Assembly: GCF_036373705.1 (NCBI RefSeq)
Contig: NC_089863.1
Span: 29,906,227-29,970,226, forward strand
DNA: 64,000 nucleotides
Direction: 5' to 3'
From: Amia ocellicauda
Taxonomy: Eukaryota; Chordata; Actinopteri; Amiiformes; Amiidae
This document shows, piece after piece, positions 1-11,400 of the stretch (position 1 is its first letter; every line of letters begins with the position of its first letter). Below the pieces are notes generated by a model, which saw nothing but the letters and a program-made list of their open reading frames with translations, was not told the DNA's origin and searched no databases. The translations under genes and the position numbers were made by a program.

Positions 1-1134
1 CAGTGGCATCATAAGTGACTTCCATACGAGCCTAATTGGATTTATAATACACAAGATTCACCGCTGAGAGCAAACAATTTAAAAACCAGGGACTGTTGTT
101 CCTGTAGTGTTTGAAGACGCTCCTCTGAAACATTGGCAGGTGTTTCCAATTTTCTCCTTGTGTTTTACGAGCTGGCCCTGGAGTTCCACCTGTGTTTCGT
201 CATCAGTGTGTTGTTTTTCCAGCCAATCCCGTTCATTTTGTTCAGTGGTTTCAGTCATGTAACTCGCGTAATCACTCTTAACCAAATACAATCACAGAGA
301 AAAGCTTTTTCTAGCATTTTTGTTGGTGCTGAATTACACAGTGCAGTTCAGGACATCATTGAAATCGCTTTTCTCTGGCCTGGTCGGTAGGCTGCGCATA
401 CCCATCCACAATATAAATCAAATGTTATATGTGCAGTTTCTTTGAAAATAGAACAAAGGCAGCGGGCGACTTCATTCCCTTTCTGGTTTGTCTATAAAAA
501 ATATACACTTGAAAGTAACAAAAATGAAAAAAAGTGAAGATATTAAATGTTGTTTTCTAACTGAGATAGTAAAAAGTTAATTGCTGCTTTTAACCAGCAA
601 GGACATTCCACAATGGACTAATTAGTATTTTATTTAAGAATAAAAAGTTAATTATAGCTTTCCAGCAGTTGGAACAAACGTGTCTAAATGTGTCATTTTA
701 ACTACATGGTACTTAATGAACACTGCAGAGCCAGAGCAGTGACATTGCACGCTTTGGCTCTTATTATTATGGCTCTTGTTATAATACAACACATTCAAAG
801 AGTGGGTGGATGTTAAAAAGCACACAAGCCAAAAAAACTGTTAATTTTCATTCAAATGTTAGCTCACTTTTCAGTAGCGGTGCTTGGAAGTTCTCATTCC
901 CCTCGCGGGACTCGTGCACATACTTCACTCCTGGCGATCATCTTATCTTCTTATCGCTCTGTTTTGAAAGTCACGTTGTATATGTCAAAATAAGACATGA
1001 AAACAGTCGGGGGAGAATGGAAAGTGGCTGAGGTGAATTTCCAGATCGGCCACGTTGTTTGGAATCCACCTGCTTTCGTGGACTTGACAGCCGTGACGAT
1101 TCACAGTTGTTGTTTTTTGGTCCCTTCTCTGCAG
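1..1134. other. Region upstream of the first recognised MTMR11 exon
   Basis: No coding exon could be supported here. The first exon of MTMR11, with the start codon, must lie here or to the left of the window, because the exon at 1135 begins in phase 0 without an obvious initiator of its own. A pyrimidine-rich acceptor (tcccttctctgcag) closes the stretch. A (AC)n microsatellite lies just beyond the exon at about 1239-1260. Confidence 0.5.
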
Positions 1135-4100
1135 GACAAGATCTTGAGTCCCAGCAGCCTGAACAGCAGAAACAGCAGAGACATGTTTGGCTTAAGATGC
1201 CTGCCTGGTGAGTCATGCAATTACTGTAACTTCCTCTGACACACACACACACACACACACGTGATCTTTCTATCATAAGGTAAACTACTTATGCTTCAAG
1301 GGCCATTTGTCAAGATTTTTCATTTTTTCTCTTCTGTCCCGCAAAAATGTTAAATTGCCTATATGGGAATACCATAGTAATTTGTAAGGCATGTTTACAA
1401 TGGTAGATCAGGGTGTATTCAGTGTAGAGTGTAGTAAAGCACAGTGAAACATGGTAAAACCACTGTAAAATAGGCTAAACCCACATTAGAAAGGCAAAAA
1501 AATATTGATGGGCTTAAAATGAGGAAGGATAACGGCACATTCCAAATGTATGAGAAGGAATGAAATGAGGAGCATGGACTGATTTGTAGGTTTAACGTCT
1601 TGCCCAATTCGCTGGCTGGGCGTCAGACCCGGACAGTCAGTTCCAGGGACTCGACTCTCTAATGAGCCGTGCATGGCAGCCAGGCTTGGAAACCACATAC
1701 TCTCGCTTTCTCCCACTCCAGCTCTCTCTCCTTCTCTCTTCCTTTGATCTCTACTCCAGCCCTCTGTCCCTCCTTTTCTCGCTTTTGCAGTCCTCTCTCA
1801 ACTTCCCCCCTTCTCATTCCTCTCATTCTTTTCCACCTTCTGTTTTTTCCTCTCTTCCTCCCTCCATCTATCCTTATTTCCCCTCTCTCTCTCTCCCTCC
1901 CATGTGACTCTTCCCTCCACCCATGTCCCTTTCTTTTTGTATTTACCTCTCCTTCCCTCTCCCCTATCGCTTATACTGTTCCTTATCAAGTGTTTAAGCT
2001 TAAAATAGCTCTCTCTCACAAAACCAAATTCATATCAGGTACAATAAAGCTTCTTTGAATCTCTCTCTCAGCCTTCAATTCAATCTTGAACCCCATAAAC
2101 ATCGAATTCAGTTTCCTGTATGGTTTCTCTGACGTATTCTTGAGTAGCTGATTGCTTCTCTGCCATTAAAAGCCACTTGGCTCTGGAGAAGAACACAACA
2201 CAGCAAGCAGAGTTAATGACTTTGTAAAGTACCTGATTAACAGATGAGAGGGGGAGGAAATATGACTGAATGAATGAGTGGAATATCCAATGTTCTTCCA
2301 TCTATACAACTTTTGGTGTGAAAAGTTCTTTCAAGATTACAAGAAAGAAATGTGTGTCTTGGAATGAAAGGGGCTTGTTTTTGTCAAGCGCTGCGATTGT
2401 AATGTCTCACCAGCGCATTCATGGAGTTAGTGAATTCTGAGAGAATTGAGTGCATCAGAGATCAGAGAATGTCACTAGAAATTTAACATCTGAGAGGGAG
2501 AAACCCCCAGTTTATAAGAATCTCGGTCTCGGCTGTCATCTGACCCCGAGTGATCGATGAGACTCCGGGATCAATAAGTTACTAGCGGCAGAAGTTGGCA
2601 GAACGATAGCCTCTCGATTCAGACCTAACTGGTGTTCTCGTTTGCTCAGCTAGCTCACCAGGGCTTCCCAAGTGACAGCCCGAGCTACCGTAACCAACCG
2701 CCTGCCTTCATCTCCGATTTGTAACCTCGGATCTCCCCGGATGTGTCTGAGCCGGTGTGGACGTGAGAAATCTCTGTGAAAACGACGCGGGTCAATGTGC
2801 AGAAGTCTGGGGACGTGAACGAACAAATGAATGGGCAAACAAATGGTCTTGCATGCATTGGCAAACAAATTACAGCCCAATGACTCGCACATGGTGGAAA
2901 TAGTAGTTCAGTTACTGATTTTCAATGTGCTCCAGAGGTAGCTGACATACTTTCGGTCTGTAAGGAGCTGTTAATCAGCCTGTTCCCTGAATGTGGATTG
3001 TTCGTTTTATCGCCCAACAGCAATCTAAAAGGAAACAGTCCCACAGAATCGCTCCGACCGGCCGCCATGGGCTGGGATGTAAAACAGCAGGGCTCACCTT
3101 TGATCTGGGAGCAGCCACCAGTGAAAGCAGTTCTTATCTTATCTGCCGAGCTCTCGCATGCGCAGCTCTGATCGTGTCTGCAGAGTTTCCTGGGCTGTAA
3201 CCAGGGTGCGTTTCGAAAGCCGTCGGGGGGAGACCGTGCTGACGATTCGAAGCCTTGGAAAAGAGTGATCCTGGAGCAACTCGGTGGCCCCTCAAGAGGC
3301 CCCCAGTGCGGTAGTTTAAGAGATCCGTCTCCCGATGAGTAAACTGCACTCGTTTATGAGCGTTGGCGATGTGATTGGCGATGACTCCAGTTTGTCGCAA
3401 ATCAAAGCATTTGCCAAAACAGTCCTCTCCAGGATATCTACACGCAAGAAACAGGAGACTACAGGGGGACTTGATTCAAGTCTTCAAAATCATGAAATAC
3501 TGTTTTATTGTTTGGAGTAATTTACATATAACCAATAAAAACAATTCAAATTTTTAATACTTATGATTAAAAACTTTTTTAAAATACAATTCTTAAGATC
3601 AATTAAAATTTTTAAAATCTTTGTGATTTAACGAAAAACAAAATACTTAACTTCAAATAAACAAGTGCACAAAACAACAAAACAAACGTGATTAAAGCAA
3701 AAACTGCTACCAACATAAAAGTCAAATACATTGAAAATAACTGAAAATGCACTGGACAAAATAAAGAAACAATTAAAAAGGTAAAAATAAAAAACAAACA
3801 AAAAAGGTCCAATGCATTTAAAATTAAATCCAAAACGGACAATGTATTTGACAAAAAAATAGAACAAAACTAAACCAAAAAACCCTAAACTCAAAATCAT
3901 GAAAGGCATCAACTACATCAAACCAGAGGAGCTTTTCCAGATCAGCAGGGACACACGCACACGGGGACACAAATGGAAATTGGGCTTGGACACAAAGAGG
4001 TGTCACAATCTGAACAAACTCCCCAGCGATTTGGGAACATTCAAAAACAGACTGGATAGGATCCTTGGATCACTTAGATATTAATGGACACCAAATGAGC

Positions 4101-5377
4101 ATGATGGGGCGAATGGGCTCCTCTGGTTGGACACTTTCTTATGTTCGAAGATGTATTTTGAATGAGGCGGAAGACAGCAAGGAATGCTGTTGGCCAGTCT
4201 TTTTGAACTCTTCCCTTGCTAAGGCCATGGCTAAAACTCAGTCCAGCTCTTAATGCAATAACGAGTCTGGAATTGAACTGGTTAGACAATTGTTGTTGCT
4301 GCCTCATTGATTGCTCATTGTTCAGACAGGTTTCAGAAACACGCGATCAGTGTACGTGATTTCATGTGAACACACTCAACAAATAAGAGCACAATTGATA
4401 GGATAGGATTTGAAAAGGGTCGGTGTTGTTTTAAATTGCCAGCAAGCCTCTCCTGTGAAGAAATAGCTGAGGAGTTTGGGCTGAAGCTATAAATAGGACC
4501 AATCTCTCCGGTACCACTTCAGATATTGTTATATGTGAAGCATGATGTGGCAGCAGGTATTCTGACTCCTGGTGCTGTGCCTGCCAGCTGGAGCACTAAC
4601 ATTGCTTCTCTTTTTTTTATTATTTGCAAGATCTGTAGCGCTTGGAGAAATGTCTTTCCCTCTGGGACTTGTAAAACTGACCAAATAAGGCACAGAACCC
4701 CTTACAAATGTCCTCTCCTCTCCCCAGGTGAACTGGTTCAGTTTTGTTTCGTGAAAGTCGTGCTAAAGATTGTGAAAATCCTGTGGTATGCCAGGAGAAG
4801 ATTGCATAAGGTGGAGCCTAGTTAGCGCTAGTTTGGGTTTGGCTCCACGGAAAGTAACCAGGCTTCGCCATCTGGGACGTCTCGAGACACTGGAGCGCAC
4901 CAGAGAGAATGTCAGCCATCTTCACGATTGCAGAATAAACGTTCAAGCAACCGCACTGTGACACATGGCAGTCAGCTGTTGTTTTTGTTTTTCTTTGCAA
5001 GAACCCGAGCACTTATATATATGCGCCAGACTTTTCTCTCTGCCCGGCTGAGCTGTGACAAAGAAGCCTGTTTTGTTTTTTGTCTTTTTGCAGGGAATGG
5101 GACAAAAGGCTCCCCTCTCTCACTCTCTCTCTTTCCCCCCCTCCCTCTCGCTCGCTCTCCATGGAAACGAGGCCTAGCCAGTCTGGGCTGTTTTGTTTTT
5201 GGTAGAAGACAATTGCAGTAGTGTCTAACTTGACTCCTGTGTGGTTTATTTATTTTGTTTTTGGGGGATTTCGGGAGCTTTTGATGACTTGTGCTACGCG
5301 GTGACAGCCATTTCTTTATCTCGTTTATGGTGACATAGCTTCATATTCTTGTTTATTTATTTATTTATTTATTTATT

Positions 5378-5411
<34 letters not shown>

Positions 5412-8400
5412 TATGTTTAAATGAGACGTAAAAGGATTCATCTGCATGTTCTTGGGCTCTCTATTTCTGATATGCTCTACATATTCCTTGTGGTGTCCTG
5501 TCCTTGATTTCCCAAACCTAAATAGAGGAATATGTATGTGTATTTGTTCTACAGTGCCATCTCAAAGCACTTCACAATGATTCATGTGACAAGTGGGCAT
5601 TGCAAAAGCACAAAAGGAGAGCAAAATTACAAGAACGACAAGCAGTCCCCCCTTCCTTTCATACAGTCCACACACATGGTTTTCCAAGCATTTTAAGCAG
5701 GTCAAGCTGTTTGAGCAGACTCCCAAATCCAGGGTGTTTATAAAGCCTCACTATCAACTCTGCGTGGTATTTTTTTAATTTACCACAGTTGCCCCCTTTT
5801 TAATCTGTAAAATATGCTGGATATATTTCAGTTTGTAATCCAGTATATATTTTATATGTGAACCTCCCCCTCTATTGTGAACATGTATATAAATAAATGC
5901 ATAACAGACTGAAATATATTTTCAATATATCTTAAACATTTGAAATACAGAGGAAAGCTAATTTGGGCTGTGAAAAATACAAGGATCATGCATCATTGAC
6001 CCTATTAAAAATGCATGTTTGTTTGAGGTGTGTGTGTGCACGTGCCTGCCTTATTCAATGGGCACAATGCCAACATGCTAGTTGGTAAACGGTTTAGTCG
6101 TGAGTTAGATCATTTGTTTTTTATATTTTTTTTTTCTTGAGTGTTTTTCACTTTAAAACTTATGTAGTGGTGTGTGTGTGTATGAGCTGCCCATCGATGA
6201 TCCGTTCAGGGTGTACCATGCCTTGTGCCCTGGGTCTGCCAACTTCAACCCTACCTCACCGCCACCCTCTACTGCACTTAATGACAATAATCATCTGATC
6301 CATGTCTTCTCTAGGGGAGTGTGTGCTACAGAGGGCAGTTCTGGTGAAGAAGAAGCTCTGTGGCCCTGATGGGGGCGGCTGGCTGGCCGGTACATTGTTC
6401 TGTACCCACTTCAGGGTGGCATTTGTACCCGAGGACAGCCCTCCAGCAGAGGTGAGTGACTCTCAATGTCCCCGTCCTGGGCTGGGCAACCTTACCCTCA
6501 TGCAAGCCTGGTGGGCCACAGGATTTTCCTGTCTGTAGCCTCTCTCTCTCTCTCTCTCGCTTCAGGACAACGCTGACCCAGTGCTCCTCGGGGATCACGA
6601 TGTGGCGCTGGCTTCCATAGAGAAGGTGGTGGCAGGTAAGAAATGGGAGCTTTAGCGAGTCGTCTCGAGTTTATGGATACATGCCGGCCCGATCGGGACC
6701 CCGGTTGTACAGTCAGTATGCTTCAGGCAGATGTCCCATTCTCCGTCTCGTATGTTCCAGTTGGCCCCTCCAGAACCAAAGTGGTGACGCCCAACTCCTC
6801 TCTGAAGTTCATCCCCGAGGAGCTTGTCCTGTACTGCCGCGACCTCCGAGTGATGCGTTTCCTGTTCGACCGGCTCACTCCAGAGGTGCAGGCCATGGAG
6901 GTGAGCTCTGGTCACACATGCCCGCCTTGGGGAGGAGTTTGAGCCTGCCAGCTGTGGGACTCCAAGCTCAACCTCCTTCAGACCTTCTCCTGCGATCGTT
7001 GGAGGAGGGCCACAGAATCTTCTCGTCCTGAGTCACTTCTCCAGACTCGGCAGTGTTTCCATGATCTCTGCTCTGCTCTGCTCTGTAGTCAGTCAGTGGC
7101 AACACACATCACAAGAGCTTTCTCCCTCTCGTCTACCATGCAGATCACCTGTGCCATAGCAAAGACCTACCAGCCTCTGAAGCCCGGAGCCCTCTCCTAT
7201 TTCCAGAAAGCCGCTTTGGGCAGTGTGGGTAAGTCATGGCAAGTTCAGTTAGTAACTGTCATGTGAGAGATTGTGTGAGGTTGACTCTGATGCCCCACCG
7301 ACCCTCACGCAGAGATGAAACAGTTCCTGAGTAACAGGCAGCAGGACCCCCACGTGAACTGGTTCGAAGGAGCTGCAGACTGGGAGCGGGAGCTGGAGCG
7401 GACTGGCGCCAGGGGCTGGAGGGTCAGCGCGGTGAACGACCGCTTCGAAATGGCTACCAGGTGTGAGCTTTGACCTAATTACATGCTACCCAGCCACCAT
7501 GGATTCTCCAAGACATGATTCGCAGAAAGATTGGCAACCTTTCTTGTGTAAGTAAAACCATCTGTTCTCTCTCTCTCTCTCTCTCTCTCCCCGTCCAGCC
7601 TCCCCCAGTTTAATGTCGTGCCGCAGAGGGTCCTCGACACGGAGCTGAAGAAAACCTTTGCCCACTTCAGCGAGGGCAGGATCCCCGTGAGTTTCAGGAT
7701 TTTGGGATTCCTTTGGTTCCCCTGCCCTTTTAAAATGAGCACTCCGTTTTAAGTGCCCTGTCTTGTGTGTCACCAGCGTTGGTGTTGGCATCACCCACTG
7801 GGCAGCGACCTGTTGAGGATGGCGAGCTTCCAGAACAACATCTACCACGAGAAGGACGACGTCAGGTGGGTGACACGGGCACTTCGTGCTGCGGGCACTG
7901 TGCCGGCCTGGCACTGAGGGGCCCCCAGCAGCCCTGTCGGAGTAACTGCTGCCGGGGATTGATGTCAGTGGTGCTGGTCGGTGCTCCAGCGGTGATCATG
8001 GCATCCATGTTGTTGCAGGAATCTGGAGATGGTGCTCTTCGGGGGCCAGCAGCAGTGCGTGGTGGTAGACTTGGCCGAGGAGATGCCCACCCCGGCCGAC
8101 ATTCAGCTGGCGCACTCCCGACTACGTGTGCTCTGTCAGGGAGGTAGGCGACCACACTGGCACAGCTGCTAATGTGTGGCCCGTCCGTCTTCGGAGTCCT
8201 GAACAACATCACAACTTCTACCCAATCGCGCCCATTAGCTCTAACCCATTCTATGCCCCATCACGATATGCCCAGCCTCGGCCTGATACCACAGAGGGAC
8301 CAGCATCAGCACTCGGAGGAAGTGCAGGAGAGATTCAGTTGTGATTTCTATGACTATCATGCATTAATTCATTAGTGATGTGCTGCCATTGTTCTTAAGG

Positions 8401-11400
8401 GAAACCTCTCATGAAACTCTCAAATACGACTTTATATTTAGGTTCCACACAATCTACCCCAAACCGATAGCTAAACACGCGCTGCTGCTGTAATGTGCTT
8501 CAGGGCACTGCGCAACACTACTGTGCTTCCCCTCCGCACACCTCCACAGTTCCCTGTCGTCCTCTGAGCTGTTGCTTCAACACCTTGGAGGCTGTGTCAC
8601 TTTCTCTGCCGTCTGTACACTGACCTTGTCTCCTCTTGCTCAGATATCTCTGCCTCAGTCTCTGTGCCTGATGAGAAGTGGCTGTCCACGTTGGAGGGCA
8701 CGCACTGGCTCGACCATGTCAGGTAGGTCACATTTTTATTTCTAATAATGGAATAAAGTGTCACTATCAAATTGTGCGATTAGTAATTGGTGTCCATGAG
8801 TTTCCAGTTGAACTACACACAAGAAAGACATAGGAGGTTGTGGGCTCGTCGCTTTCCTCCTCTCGACCGTGCCGGAACGTGAGAGGAATAAAACGGTGGA
8901 CGTGGAGGTCTCAGTTTAAAAACCTGGATTGGCGGGGGACAAGTCATGAACGATAACGGGACGTTCTGCTTGCAGGTCCTGTTTGAAGAAGGCCGCTGAA
9001 GTGGTCTGTCTTCTGAGAGATGGTCACCTGACCGTGATACTGCAAGGTGAGAGAGACCTTTTCATTTTTTTTCCCCTGACACTGTATTATTTTTACTGAT
9101 ATCCAGGGCAAAAAAGTGCAATCTTTCACCACTGAACTGCTGGGCGTCTGTGTGTTTTTGTGTTTTGTTGTGCGTCTCTCTGTGTCCCTGTGTCTCTTTT
9201 GTGTCTCATTGCATGTCCCACCATCAATCCTCATTTATATTTATTTACAGCTTTATCCACCATTTATCACAATTAATTATTTCTAAGCAATGTAAGAATT
9301 CAGTTTTACAGAAGCAGTTCCCCTGTTGTCCCCTAGAGGGCAGTGCTGGCTGTGTGTATCTCATGCGGGTATTGCCTTACTGTCATTGATATTGCAGAGT
9401 TGTGGGTCCACACAAAGAGCAGAGAAACCAGAGACAGTTGTAGGTTATTATCTATTCTAGGTTCTCTTAGTCATTTTTATATCCCTGGCAGCTATTACAT
9501 TGAACACCTTTGAAATCTCTCCTTTTATGGAAATGAAAAGCACTTTGTTATTGTAATATTGCTCGATGGTGTTTGCAATGCGTTGCGTGTTATTGTATTG
9601 TGCAGACACATTCTTGTCTAGGTCTGGGAAGAATGCTTTAATGTGATTGTTGTTCCTTCTCGCCCAGAGCCCGAGGACCGCGATCTGAACTGCCTGGTGT
9701 CCAGCCTGGTCCAGCTGATGAGTGACCCTCACGCCCGCACGCTGCCAGGCTTCCAGAGTCTGGTGCAGAAGGAGTGGATCACAGCCGGGCACAAGTTCCT
9801 CAGCCGCCTCAACTACCAGAGGGACAGTGACAGAGAGGAGGTGGGCAGCCACTGCAGGCTGGACGCTCAGTAATATCTGTACACTCCTGGGGCTGTCCCT
9901 GGGTCTGCGTGCGTCTCTCTCTGTCTCTGTGCGTCTCTGACGTGTGTGTCACCGTGTGCGTTTCCTTGTGTTGCTCTCTTACGCGTGCCTCTCTGTCTGT
10001 CTCTCCGCCCCCAGTCTCCGGTGTTCCTGCTCTTCCTGGACTGCGTGTGGCAGCTGTGGGTGCAGTACCCGTCCCGATTCGAGATCACTGGCGATTACCT
10101 GCTGGCCCTGCATGACAGCGCCCATGTGCCCCTCTTCATCAGCTTCCTGGCCAACAGCCAGAGAGAGAGGAGCCGATGCAGCCAGGTATACACAGACGCA
10201 CAGACGCACACAGTTACAGTTACACAAATACACAACAGTTATACTCTTGTCAATCCCAGTCCCAACCATGCCAGTGATGATGATTGCTCTCTCTCTCAGC
10301 GCTTGTCTCAGAGCTACACTCCAGTCAATGGTTGGCGAGAGATGCTGCCCAGAAACCAGACCCCCACTGACCCCCCGCTGCCCGCTGTGTGGGACTGGGC
10401 GCTGCAGTACAGCCAACAGAGACGGGCCGCGTTCCGGATCCCCATCAACACCCCTTCTGCACCCGGGACGGTCCCGAACGGGAACCTCAACGCCCCCCAG
10501 CCAGCACCTCATGAGGTCCAACAGAGTTCAATCAATCAATCAGTTTTTATTTGTATTGCGCCCTTCACAGGGTAGCTACATAGCACTTTACAGACTGGTA
10601 AACATACAGCAAAAATAAAATGCATAAATACAATCAAGTAAAATAAAATTAGACCTTTAAGATCCTTAGAGGGGGCTGTTGCTGGAAGACAACAGGACAT
10701 TTCCAAAGACAGTTGTGCATTGCAAGTCCATGGCACACCGATGCACTCTGGGCTAGAAGAACAGAGACTAAAAGATGAGTCTTCAGCCGTGATTTAAAGG
10801 CTAAGGCAGAGGGGGCTTCTCTTACATTGGCTGAAAGATCGTTCCTCAGTTTTGCTGCCAGAAATTAAAATGTATCATTACTCAGTTTTATCAGAGTATG
10901 ATGAAGTTAGATTTCTGTTCCCTAAAATTAGGACTTCTGTTTTGTCAGAATTAAGCTTAAAAAAATTATTTGTCATCCCTTTTTAATTCTCGGACAGACA
11001 GCAGATTAGTGTTTCTATGTTTATGGTATTGTGAGGATTTACTGACAAATATAATTGTGTGTCATCTGCGTAACTGTGAAAGTTAGTATTATGTCGTTGA
11101 ATGATATCACCTAAAGGGAGCATTTACAGTGAAAGAAGTATAGGTCCAAGGACTGAGCCCTGTGGGACTCCGTACTTAACCTCAGTTACGTTTGAGTTGT
11201 TCTCGTTAATCTGTACATATTGGAATCTGTTTGACAGATATGATTTAAACCATGACAGAACATTGTGAGACAGGCCAACACAGTTTTCTAAGCGGTGTAA
11301 CAAGATTTGGTGGTCAATTGTGTCAGAAGGCTCACTGAAGTCTAATAAAATAATGATAGTGGTGTGCCCTGAAACACATAGTTTAACAGGGCTGTTTCTG

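Larger units (their letters stand above)
1208..6314 (+). other. MTMR11 first recognised intron, 5.1 kb
   Basis: The intron is bounded by a good donor (CTG|GTGAGT) and acceptor (TCTCTAG), and splicing restores the codon G|GG of RCLPGE. It holds a CT-rich tract at about 1718-1970, a damaged CR1-like LINE end with its own insertion (3.45-4.15 kb), a (TTTA)n(GA)n microsatellite at about 5350-5410 and a second CT tract at 5110-5160. A GC-richer part at 2640-3330, with GCATGCGCAG (NRF1-like) near 3158, could be an alternative promoter, but nothing proves it. Confidence 0.6.

Noticed and set aside
1662..2058. Long Ser/Leu/Pro-rich open frames in the MTMR11 intron
   Set aside because: Same cause: a polypyrimidine tract rarely contains stop codons on that strand.
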